A model generated the notes under the pieces. The model searched no databases. It saw only the letters and a program-made list of their open reading frames with translations, and had not been told where the DNA came from. A stretch of DNA of 64,000 nt from assembly GCA_012064385.1 (NCBI GenBank), contig QRDG01000410.1:277801-341800 (forward strand), read 5' to 3'. Position numbers and translations under genes: made by a program. Positions 32,464 through 42,977 of the stretch are shown here, piece after piece (within the stretch, counting starts at the first letter, position 1; every line of letters begins with the position of its first letter). The DNA comes from Puccinellia tenuiflora (taxonomy: Eukaryota > Streptophyta > Magnoliopsida > Poales > Poaceae).

Positions 32464-33822
32464 TCATTTAAGTCTAACCCACTTCCTATGCATTGGGATC
32501 TTGTAAGAAAATAAATCATTGAAACACAAAGCAAGTAGCATAGGAAGATAAAACAAGAGCAATTTCAAGGCTTTGAACTTAAAGAGAGGAAACGTAACAA
32601 TATTGCAATGTTTAGAACCATGTTTTCCCCTCTCATAATAGTTACAAGTAGTGGAACCAAATTTGATAAAACAACTGTTAGATTGGTACAACTTTGCAAA
32701 CTTAGGAACATATAAAGGATTATTAAAACTATCATGTAAGATATTAGCATGTTTTCCTCTCTCAAAATAATTGCAAGAAACATCATAAGCATGATGGTTG
32801 TGGGTGGAATGGTTATTAGTGCAAGATAATTTCAGCCCACATATGTACTTTTCAACATATAAAAGCTTCTCCTCCATGGTGTGAATAGGAGAATTCAAAA
32901 ATAAAGTAGGACTCTCATAAGTGAGAGTGTTGTCACAAGCAGCAAGTATATCATTTTTATCCTCACATAATTTGGTGACAACTTCTAAACATTGATAATT
33001 ATCAATAAGCGTAGGACCATCATCTAAAGCACTATCATATAGCATATTTAAACAACACTCCTCATTATCATCAATAAGTTCACTAGTAGCATCATTAAAA
33101 AGTAAAGGAGCATTATTAGTTTCATCTTAATAGCATGGGTTATCATATATAACCATAGAATTTTCAGTTTGACACTCATCATAACATGGGTTCTCATAAA
33201 TAACAAAAGATTTTTGAGTTTGAGCGCTACTATCAAATGTTGATTGTGAAGTTGGGAGATCCAACTCTTCCCCAAGCTTAGGTTGGAACATATCCATTTC
33301 AATCTCCTCTTCACATTCTTCCTCTTCCAAGCTTATGTTTTCATCATCCTCTTCCTGCAAAATATTAGTACTTTCCATGGAAGCAAGAATGCTTTCTTTA
33401 ACATAAACATTGTCACTAAATTATTTTTTGCAAAGTTGGAGAATAATAGAAATTTGTACTTTCATTACACGAGCTTCATGACTAGTTGTAACAAATTTAT
33501 CAATAAGCGAGTCTATCTCATGGGCTCCAACATAAGCAATATATTTCTCAACTTGTTCTATATCAGGTTATGAAAATTTATCTTCACGATAACAAGCAAT
33601 TATAGGATCACTATTATAGTTGCATTGATAGTGGGAATGTTTAACAACTCTTCTATTGCAACAAGTTACATCATGTAATTCACAAAACTGAATAGCCATT
33701 TTGTGAAGAGCTTCAAGTAATTTACGCATTCTTGTTCCCTCTTCGGTTGATTCATGTTCAAAGTAGGCTTCCATATTTTTAACATAACCATTAGGCATAG
33801 ACATTTCAGAAAGTTTCTCCAT
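32464..33822 (-). pseudogene. Broken acidic ORF of unknown function (element F)
   Basis: Three fragments in order on the minus strand: 33822-33568 (MEKLSEMSMPNGYVKNMEAY...HDVTCCNRRVVKH), 33378-33127 (very acidic: EEDDENISLEEEECEEEIEM, with repeats ENPCYDECQ and DNPCY) and 33045-32464 (LYDSALDDGPTLIDN, CNYYERGKH, ending PMHRKWVRLK). It is homologous to the ORFs of A-B and C-D, with duplicated modules such as NYFERGKH / NYYERGKH. It occupies the gag position behind the primer-binding site and lacks every gag-pol motif. The frame breaks make it a pseudogene here. Confidence 0.6.
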
Positions 33823-34033
33823 CTTTTTTGTGTTTTGATATATAAAACTGAAAATAAAACTAAACTAAATGCAAAACTGAAAGTAAATATAAGAAAAACT
33901 CACAACCAAACAAGATAAAGAGGAAAACCTCCCCAAGCTTAGATGATTGCAAGATGTAAAACAAACAAAAAGAAATGCAGAATTGAAAATAAATATCTAG
34001 TGCAGACAAGAATAAAAACTTAAGCGCTACACT

Positions 34034-34050
34034 CCCCGGCAACGGCGCCA
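34034..34050 (-). other. Primer-binding site, element F
   Basis: TGGCGCCGTTGCCGGGG on the minus strand, 10 bp from the LTR edge. Confidence 0.85.
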
Positions 34051-35201
34051 GAAAATGTCTTGATACCCACAAGTATAGGGGATCGTTGAAATCTTCGATG
34101 TGTAAGTATTAGTATCGATCCCACGAGGAGTAGAAGGTATAAGTATTTATCCTCTCAAATAAGAGTGTCACTTCTCTTATTATCTATGCACTAGACAAAC
34201 TAAAATGATTAAATGATGCAAGTGTTTTGGGGGTTTTGGTGTAGAGTTTGCAATAAAGTAAAAAGCTGAAGATAAAGTATGACAAGTGAAAGCTCTCAAA
34301 GAGAGAAAAAGCACAATCCTCTATGCAGCAAGAGGACAAGCTTTAGTGGTGTGTTTCTTATAGGTGGAAAACGTTCCCAAGGGCTAAATGGATTTCATGG
34401 CATAAATATTTGTAGAACAACAAGGTAAACATTTTGTCAAGTTTTAATCTTCTTTGGACGGAGGCATAATTAGGTGTAGTTAAATAAATAAACTAAACCC
34501 CTTATGATGGATCATGTGGCCAAGTAAATGACTGCACAAGAATTATTAAGACATAAAGTCCCATCATAGCATTACACTCTAAGGTCCCCGATATAAATCC
34601 ACTCCTAATGTAACTTTATGTATTAGACCAAGGTTTACGTGTCCTCCTAGGTCCTACCCATTCCATCACACTAGTGTGATAGCACCTTCATGCATTACTC
34701 AATATATAGTGCACTTCATACATTGTACATCAAGACAATCATAAAAGATAAAAACTTGACCAAATACTCAACACAAGTTAAGTGAAAATTATTGCCAATC
34801 CATCCTATGCCCCCAGGAACATGAGAGAACTACTCACGACGCAAAGACATGATATGATTCAGTGGTATAAGTGATACAACACAATCTGAAAATATAATCT
34901 CCCCACAAAACAATGACAAGTAGCAATTCACAGACATGTAGAATAGTACTTAGTCAAATAGCTAGGGTTCGAACTATCTCAAACTATGAGGGGGATGAAG
35001 TGGATCACGAAGATGGTGATGGAGATGGTGCTGGTCTTGACGGTGGTGTTGATGGAGACTCCAGAGGGGGATGGAGGAGCCTTCCGAAGGTGATTCCGGT
35101 GACGTTTCCTCCCTCCGATCTTCTCCGGCGGCAGCCTTCTGTCTCCTGTTTCTTGGTTCTGTGTTTCTCCGCCGCCTCCTCCCGAAACTCCTCGGGGGAC
35201 T

Positions 35202-35211
35202 ATTTTTATAG
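35202..35211 (-). promoter_or_regulatory. TATA box in LTR F
   Basis: TATAAAAATA on the minus strand, in the same place as in LTRs C and D. The solo LTR lies 75 bp upstream of it, so F's promoter is separated from most of its U3. Confidence 0.5.
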
Positions 35212-35286
35212 TTGGTTTTAGGTCAAGACGAAGGCACTGGGACGAAGATCGACGGCATCGGAGGCTCGAAGCCCAGGATAGGGGGC

Positions 35287-36860
35287 TGATGGTGGATATT
35301 AATAAGTTGGGTGGTGCCCCAAGCGAAGGCGGAATTGTAGCTAGTAGCAGTTTTCCCTCAATTAAAGAACCGAGGTTTATCGAACCAGTAGGACTTTGAA
35401 ATCAACAACGAGGTGAATGTTGAAGAGCTCTGGCGCTTAACCTTCAACAGACGTGGACCTACACACACTCAACCAAAATACTTTGCCCCCAACGGCGGAG
35501 AGGTTGTCAATCTCCCCGGTCTCGCAGAACACAAAGCGGTTAATTGTATGACGAAATAGATAAAATATGAAAAGTGACCAGAGGAGTAATGATAATTAAA
35601 AGCAAGTAAATAAGGTTGAAACCAATGTAAAAAGATGGACCGGGGGCCATGGGTTCACTAGTGGAGTCTCTCAAGTAGATAAAATATGCATGTGATGGGT
35701 GAACGAATTACAGCTAGGCAATTGACAAGATCATGACACAAACCCAATTTAGCTATGACAAAAAGGACATGATAATATTTATGGAGGCATCACGACAAGG
35801 AACAAATACCGTTGAGTCCAACTGCGTCTTTGTCTAAATTGTCCACCATGGGATCGCTATCTAGCCTGTCACCCAACGGTATTAAGTTGCAAGAAACAGA
35901 CAATTGCATTAAGTAAAGTGCATGAAGTAATCAATACTAATATCAAAATAGACATTAACACCTCTGTTTTACCCTTAGTAGCAACAGCACACCCTCACCC
36001 TTAGACGTTTCTGTCACTCATGCCCAGGAACAAAAGGGGGCATGAACCCACTATCTAGCATAAATACCCTCTCTTGGAGATACACACAATCACTTGGCCA
36101 AAGTAACTACGCACATCGGAGAGCATGCAAGAACATAAATTACTCATATAAGAATCATGCACAATCTGAACATAACTTCATAATCCATCGGATCCCAGCA
36201 AACAAATCACATAGCATTACAATAATCGATCTTGATAATGTTAGGCAGCTCACAAGATCATAAGACATGAAGCACAAGAGAGAGAGAGACTACCATCTAG
36301 CTACTGCCATGGACCCGTAGTCCAAGGTGAGACTACTCACAAATCATCCCGGAGGAAGGCATGTCGATGAAGAGCCCTCCGGGATCGATCTCCCCTCCGG
36401 CAGAGTGCCGGGATCAGCTTCAGATTGGACCCCAAACTAGGGTTCTTGGTGACGGCGCGTCGGGGTCGAGTTTCTGGAAAATAATCGCCGCCTCGATGTT
36501 TTTAGGTTAATTGTGATTTTATAGGCGTCGGAGGGGGCCGAGGAGGTGCCCACAGGGCAGGGGCGGGCCCCACCCGCGGGTCACCCCTGGGCCGCGGCTG
36601 GCACCCGCGTGTGCCCTATGGGTCGCCTCCCAGGCGTAAAAATAATCCCCGTAAATTTTCGTCCAATTCCGAGAATATTTCCAGAAGTAAATTTCTGAAA
36701 CAAAAAACAGCAAAAACAGGGAACTGGTACTGGGCATCTTGTCAATAGGTTAGTCCGACAAAATGCATAAAAATGATATAAATAACAGTAAAAACATGTG
36801 ACAATATCACAAAACTAGCATGGATCACTCAAAAATTATAGATACGTTTGAGACATATCA
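35287..36860 (-). mobile_element. Solo LTR (gypsy, family of fragment K)
   Basis: 1574 bp, TGATATGTCTCAAACG... to ...TATCCACCATCA on the minus strand. It has perfect 5-bp target duplications GGGGC at 35282-35286 and 36861-36865 and no internal region, the product of LTR-LTR recombination. It is embedded in LTR F. About 600 bp in the middle match fragment K (8928-9523) in opposite orientation. Confidence 0.92.
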
Positions 36861-37197
36861 GGGGCCCCACGCGAAGAAGGAATCTGGCCGCGTGGGCCCA
36901 CGTCTTTCAGCCCTCAGGTCTCCGTTTGTTCGCTTCCTTCGCTCTTACGCTTCGTTCCTTCAAAAAAATGATCCCCGCAAAATATTAGGTCATTTGGACG
37001 TCGTTTGGGTCCCTAAAACATCAAAATATAGAAAATAGGGTTTTCTGCCAGTGCCGGGTTAATTCCAGAAAAATAGGAAAACTGTGAAATCTTCCCAAAA
37101 TCCTTATAAAACAATGATATAACCCTTATATGATGCAAATATGATTGAAATATGAGTATTATAATGCAAAGTTCATGTATGCATTTTACATGCATCA

Positions 37198-37828
37198 CCA
37201 AGCCACTTCTATGAAGAAAGGCTTGGAAAAGCGTCATGAAGGGAAGAGTGCACTTGACAACATGTTGAGTGTGCAACAATCCCCCAATGAAAAGAGTGGA
37301 CTTGGATTCAACTCCAACAACAATAACAAGTCCAAGATTGATAAGAAGAAGGGAAAAGTTCAAGTCAAGAATCCGGCCAAGATCATTTGCTTCAAGTGCA
37401 AGCTAGAAGGGCACCATGTTTGAGATTGTCCAATGAAGAAGAAGCCTCTTAGTGAGAAGAAACTAGGGAAGCGGCCTCTCGTTCAATCCCATGCTTAACC
37501 ACGGGTTGAACAAAGGCCACCTCCTAAGAAGACTCAAGTCAATGCTTCTCAATTTGAGGAGCCTATTAAGAAGAAAGAAAAGAGTCAATGTTGCTACCTT
37601 TGCCGTGGCAAGGGTCACTTTGCTTCTTCATGCACCATCGGTAACCTATCCAACCCCATCTTAATTGATGATGTTTATTCACTTAGAAAGGATAGAGTTG
37701 GCAATGTGTTTGCTAAATATGTGGGAACTCAAAGTGGTGTCAAGAAAAGAACCATTTGGGTTGCCAAGCCTATTGTGACTAACCTGTTAGGACCCAACTT
37801 GGTTGGGGACCAACAAGCTCAAACTTGA
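37198..37828 (+). pseudogene. gag: Gag C-terminal part with two zinc knuckles
   Basis: One frame runs from LTR F to a stop at 37826-37828 with two internal stops (TGA 37421-37423, TAA about 37496-37498). Two CCHC knuckles are visible: CFKCKLEGHHV-stop-DCP and CYLCRGKGHFASSC, both CX2CX4HX4C, separated by a lysine-rich linker. After them comes IDDVYSLRKDRVGNVFAKY and a tail ending LLGPNLVGDQQAQT. The N-terminal Gag core would lie on the far side of element F. Nucleocapsid-type Gag proteins bind element RNA in the particle; this copy is dead. Confidence 0.7.
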
Positions 37829-39709
37829 TCAATAGGTGTTTGTGGAGGACATTGGAGACTTGGCTATCCTTGAAGAATTAATGGATCTTCATGATTATAT
37901 TTCCTCAAGCCAAGTCATTTGGATTATATTGTCATATCTCATATCCTATGTTCCTCCTTGCGGTAACTTGTATTTACATTATATATACATTGAAAGTTGC
38001 TTGCTCTCTTGCATGTGTTAGTTTTGTTCCTATCATGTGCTTGTATATGTGTGTGCTTCTTACTTACCTTGAGCAATCAAGATTGTGTATGTTAATTTGC
38101 GCACCATATATGTGTAAACTTTGTGTTGAGTCTTTATTGTATCTTGTGATGATTTCAATTGGCTCTTTTGAGATATTAATGGACTATCCCATTTTGGGGG
38201 AGTGATATGCGTTGTGCACTTCATAATCCTAAGAATGTGTGTACATGAGGCACACCACCTAGTATTTATATTTCAATATTATCTAGTCACTATATGGTAT
38301 GTCATATTCATGATAAAATCAAATTCTATAATGTCCATTATTTTCTCTAGTTCGTGTTTATTTGCCTCTTGTTAAGAAGAAATGGTTTATCACATTATGG
38401 GGGAGTAATAAGCTATGTGCATATTACAATCCTAGGAAATGTGAACATTTGAGGTTGTGCCACTTGGAGTTGATATTGCAAATTATCTTATTCCTATGTG
38501 GCATGTTGGCTCGAACAAGTTCCAGTTTTCATTTTGGTTATCCTTTGTCTCTTATTTGTGTGAGTTTTCTTGGTGTGGTTTTTCTCTAATATGCATTTCT
38601 ATATATTATTTGACAAACCATTTGTTCCATATTATTCTAACCATGGCCTTGCCGGTTGGTTTGAATAGTTGAAACTACCAACAAACTTTATTAAAATATG
38701 GTGTTTTATTTCTTATCTCTTGCCATATGTTTTATCTTGTGAGGATGACCTCGGATATCTCTACTCACCGGGAAAATATTTCCTTGTACTCATTGTCCTT
38801 GGACAATTGATATTCACACTTGTGGTAGAATATTTTTGTTCATCTTCATATTGGCTCTTGCGTTGAATTGCCTTAATTATTGTCAAGTGTTTTGTTTTTA
38901 CTCCCATTGCCTTCCTTGCCTCTTGCATGGATCCTAATTTTCAAATTGGTAGTGTTTAGTGTTGTAAATAAAATATGGAGAGTAATGATCCCTTGTGCGT
39001 GCATTTTGTATTCAAATGCAAATATCAAACATAATGCATGAATCTTGGGGGAGCATTCCTTTTTATTTAGAACACTATCCTATCTATCAAATATTTGATC
39101 CTTTCAATTGGCATTTGATTTCTATCTTATGTGTTTATGGAAGACAAACCTTTTTCCTTGATGCTTTGTGCCATCATAAAAATGTAGAGAGTGCTTGGTT
39201 TATTTGTCATAACCTTGCTCTCCCTTGAGAGTTTGCTTTCTCATGTCAAGATTTGTGCTGTATCTTCTTGAATGAGAAATTCCATTTGGGTATGTATCCT
39301 ATATTTATCTTCTTTGTCTTTTTGGCTTTGCTTTGGTACCATCAATTGGTATCACTTGGAATTTGATATCTTCTCCATAGATATTTGTTTCAATTGATAC
39401 TTATTGTGGGAGTTTTGATACCTTATTTCTTTATTTTACTTTACTTGATTTCGGTCAAGTATTATCCTCTTCTTGGTATCTTTTCTCCTAGTTGGTATCT
39501 TATTTTCAATTGGTGTCTTATCGATCATGTGTTGTTTTGATTCGATTCCAATTGATATCACACTTCATGTGTTGATGTGTTTTAGAATCAATCATATGTT
39601 GATTTAATTTTTCCTCAATCATGTGTTGATTTGGATTTTGATATAATTTGGACAACCTTTTTTGTGTCACACCTTGGTGTGCCCTCTTCTTGGTTTACTT
39701 GGTGTTTTT
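37829..39709 (+). other. Non-coding 3' part of element L
   Basis: T-rich sequence with TTGGTATCTTATTTTCAATTGG-type short repeats around 39340-39620 and repeated TCATGTGTTGAT. Only short frames; no domain recognised. It includes several TGGGGGAGT-like purine runs (38195, 38396, 39047). Confidence 0.6.
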
Positions 39710-40778
39710 TGTCGGCACAGTGGAAACCAGGGTACCACGGGCCGGCCTGCCAGGGCCCACGAGATTCTTCGGATGATTTTCGCTAAGGACCAGGCTCTCC
39801 AGCCTGGCGTGCCTCGCGAGGGTTTTTCCCTCGCGAGGGATCTTTTTCTCCTCGCCGAGGGTTCTCTCCCTTGGCGAGGAACCGCACCTCGACAAGGCGT
39901 CTCCGACGCCACCCATGATTCTGCTAAGGACCAAGCCGAAGGGCTCGGCGAGGCTTTTCTGCCTCGCGAGGCTCCTTCCTCGCGAAGCCATCTCTGCCTC
40001 CGCGGCAGAGCGCACATGGGCTCTGCACCATGTGCAGAGTGACGCGCGTGCCTACGCGCGATGACGACGACGCCACAGTTGCCACTTCCATGTATAAAGC
40101 AGTCAACAAAGCGGCCTCAAGCAAAGCGGACAACGAGTATTGCCTCTTTGGTGATAAGGGAACCATCTGCAGCTACACTCCAAGGACGACGTCACCATGG
40201 GTCACGTCCCACCTCATCAAGTGCCAGCCCACCGTCCGGTTGGCCGGTGGCTTTTTCCAGCTTTGGTGACGCCGCTCCCCTGCCGTGGACCGCGTTCACG
40301 AGCTTTACCTTTATGGTGGACTCCACCTTTATCGTGCACCCTGCTCCTTCCTTCGTCGCCATGTGGTAACCCTTCCCGCCCAAATGTTTGGGTGGAAGAG
40401 GTCCAAGACGCCTATAAAAGGAGAAGGGGCACGCCCAAGCAAAGGGTTCGATCTTCGGTTGGTGCAGCTCTAGTAGACCCTAACCCTAGATCTGAAGACC
40501 AGCAAATAGCCATTGTTAGCCACCTTGAGCTCTTCAAGCTCCCCTTGTACTGTGAACCTCTCCAAGCTGTGCAATACACCGTAGCAGGACGTAGGGGTTT
40601 TACCTCCCAAAGAGGGCCCTGAACCTGGGTAAGATCTTGTGTCCATCTCTGCAGTGTCGTCCGCAGCGAGTCCGACGAGCACCGTCGCCGGAGCACGTTG
40701 AGGATTGCTTGACTCCGTGTTCAGCCCCTTACACGATACCTTGGAGACACCCCCAGTTCCTGGGACCATTCTCCGACA
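39710..40778 (+). repeat. 5' LTR of element M
   Basis: 1069 bp bounded by the perfect terminal inverted repeat TGTCGG...CCGACA. It contains repeated CCTCGCGAGG palindromic motifs near 39820-39980, a TATA box at 40413 and a start-site-like ACCCTAACCCTAGATC near 40480. It is immediately followed by the primer-binding site. Confidence 0.88.
40413..40420 (+). promoter_or_regulatory. TATA box of element M
   Basis: TATAAAAG in CGCCTATAAAAGGAG, about 365 bp before the LTR end; the likely core promoter for the gag-pol transcript. Confidence 0.7.
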
Positions 40779-40780
40779 TT

Positions 40781-40798
40781 TGGCACGCCAGGTAGGGG
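40781..40798 (+). other. Primer-binding site of element M
   Basis: TGGCACGCCAGGTAGGGG, two bases after the LTR end, in the position and with the TGG start of a tRNA-primed site. I do not assign the tRNA. Confidence 0.75.
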
Positions 40799-40829
40799 GC
40801 TGAGGCGCGTCTTCATCCTCGACACAGCT

Positions 40830-42977
40830 ATGGCCGGCTCTCGCGCCGAACGTCTCGCTCGCCGGACGGCTAGCGCCGCCACCGCTCCTGCGGGCCGCCC
40901 GCGCGGCCGCCCGCGTGGGGACTCCGCTCCTGAGCGCCACGTCGACCCCGAGCCCCGCGTCGAGCACCCAGAGGACGACGACCACGACCACACTGAGGAC
41001 GACCTCGGCGAAGAGGATGCTTCCTCCCTGCACCCGTCGCGGGACCGTGCTGCCTCCTCGCTAGGCTGCCCTGCGCCCAGCCCGGCAACTGCGCTTCTTA
41101 TGGCGTAGGAGCTGCTGCAGTACCGTCCTACGCCGGAGGCCCGAGAGGCCTGGCTCAACCGCCTCACGGAGCTCGTCGGCGCCGCTCGCGTCGCCGCTCC
41201 TGCCCCGTCCCGTTCGCTGGTTCCTTCGGGCCGCATGGGGGACGTGGCGCTAGGCGCTCCTCCCGCGCCTCCTCTCCATCCTGCACCTGCTCCAGCTCCA
41301 CCGGTTGCATCGCAGCCTGCTCCAGCGGGGTCTCCTCCTCGCGACAACCGCGCTGCCTCGCACGTGTCGTCGGCGCACGACTGCCAAATTGTGCAGCGAG
41401 CCCCCGAGGACGCCCGCGTGAGCATCGAGCGCCAGCAGGACAAACACAACCGCGCCGTGCAGGACGTCGCCACCGCCGGGCGCCATCTCCGCGCCACCCT
41501 CGCCAGCGGTCCGGTCACCTACGGCACGACGGTTGCGTTCACTCGCACCCTCTGTCGCGTCGTCTGGCCCGTCAAGTTCAGGCCGGACTTTCCTCCGCGC
41601 TACGACGGCAAGAACAACCCCCTGGAGTTCCTACAGCTCTACACTCTGGCCATCCAGGCCGCCGGGGGTGACGACAAGGTCATGGCGAACTGGTTCCCCA
41701 TGGCCCTCAAGGACTCCGCGTCCTCATGGCTCACCAACCTCCCCGCCGAGTCCATCAACACTTGGGAGGAGCTTTGCCGGTGCTTCGTCGCCAACTTCAA
41801 GGGCACGTATGAGCGTGGCCTCACGTACAACGACCTCCGCGCCGTGCGTCAGAAGCCTGGCGAGACCCTCCACAAGTACATCCAGCGCTTCAGCCAGGTG
41901 CGCAACAAGATCCCCAACGCCACCGACGCGCAGGTCATTTCGGCTTTCCAGGCTGGAGTGACAGACGTGCGGATGCTCGAGAAGCTCGGCATCCACGACA
42001 ACATCACCACCGTCGTCAAGCTCTTCGACTTGGCGGACAAGTGCGCCAAGGCTGAAGAGGGCCGCTTGTTCGTCAAGAACGAGCCAGGGGATCCCGCCGA
42101 GGAACCCAAGAAGAAGAAGAAGTCCACAGAGAAGCGCAAGACCACTGCGGTCCTCGCGGCTGAGCCCGACGCCAAGCAGCCTCGCCAAGCTGCCACTCCA
42201 GCCGCAGGACCCGAGAGGAAGGACAACCGCCCTTTCTATGTCTACCACAACAGGCACTCTCATGCCACCGAGGATTGCTACGACCTCAAGAGGCTCATCG
42301 AGGCTCGCGAGGCCCGCGAGCGGGAGCAAGTCCGTGGTGGCCGCGGCGGCGGCCGCAGCGGCCGCGAGGGGCGACGCTGGAACAACAACTACAAGAACAA
42401 CTACCAGCGGAACCCTCAGGCCAACGCTGCCGAGCCCGCAAACGACAACCTGCCTGCCGAGGCTGATGAGGGCTACCAAGTGCCTCGCGGCGTCGCCTGC
42501 ATCCTCGGCGGGGCTCAGGCCCCTCCCTCCAACCGCCACTTCAAGCAATTCGCTCGCGAGCTCTCAGCAGCCCTCCCCGGGGTCGAGGCCTCTAGGCCCC
42601 TCAAGTGGTCTGAGCACCCCATCACCTTTGACTCCACCGACCACCCCAAGTCCACCTCAACCGTTGGCACCATCCCGTTGGTCTGCACTCCCACCATCAA
42701 CAACATCGCCGTCTCTAAGACGCTCATTGATGGGGGTGCCGGCCTCAGCGTCATCTCTGTCGAGACATTCGAGAAGCTGCAGGTGCCCTACGAGCGGCTC
42801 ATGCCCACCAGGCCCTTCTCGGGGGTGACGGAGGGCCTCACAACGCCTCTGGGGCAAGTGAGGCTTGCGGTCACTTTCGGCACCCAGACCAACTACCGCA
42901 CCGAGCTGATCGATTTCGACGTCGCGCACATCGGCCTGCCCTACAACGCCATCCTCGGTTACCCCGCCCTCGCCTAG
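40830..42977 (+). pseudogene. gag: Gag and aspartic protease of Tat element M
   Basis: The frame starts MAGSRAERLARRTASAAT at 40830, 30 bp past the primer-binding site. A TAG at 41106-41108 breaks it and a second TAG at 42975-42977 ends this part. The Gag core is at about 41560-42050: FPPRYDGKNNPLEFLQLY, ALKDSASSWLTNLPAESI, WEELCRCFVANFKGTYERG, KPGETLHKYIQRFSQVRNKI. A lysine-rich stretch (KKKKKSTEKRK) and an Arg/Gly-rich stretch follow. The protease is at about 42660-42970, with active site LIDGGAGLSVIS and AILGYPALA. Gag builds the particle and protease cleaves the polyprotein. Confidence 0.88.

Larger units (their letters stand above)
26898..37197 (-). mobile_element. Non-autonomous Athila-like element F (5' part) with two nested insertions
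   Basis: Minus strand. 5' LTR 34061-37197 (split by a solo LTR), primer-binding site 34034-34050, broken acidic ORF 32464-33822, non-coding interior 30713-32463, then a CACTA transposon, then a 39-bp interior remnant 26898-26936 that ends where E is inserted. Interior sequence on both sides of the CACTA aligns with 11593-15300 of A-B. The LTR end near 37100-37197 resembles A-D but its other end differs, so F is a sister subfamily. The flank past the LTR is CCAAG (37198-37202), inside element L. Confidence 0.8.
34061..37197 (-). repeat. 5' LTR of element F (split by a solo LTR)
   Basis: Segments 34061-35286 and 36866-37197, about 1558 bp together, TG...CA on the minus strand. The high end matches the ends of LTRs A-D closely; the low end (TACCCACAAGTATAGGGGAT) is shared with LTR E rather than A-D. 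Confidence 0.85.
37198..39709 (+). mobile_element. Decayed gag-only retroelement L (fragment)
   Basis: A plus-strand gag remnant is followed by about 1.9 kb without any RT, RNase H or integrase motif. It is bounded on the left by LTR F and on the right by LTR M (preceding five bases TTTTT, 39705-39709). The arrangement resembles non-autonomous elements that keep gag only (TR-GAG type). Neither LTR of L is visible. Confidence 0.55.
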
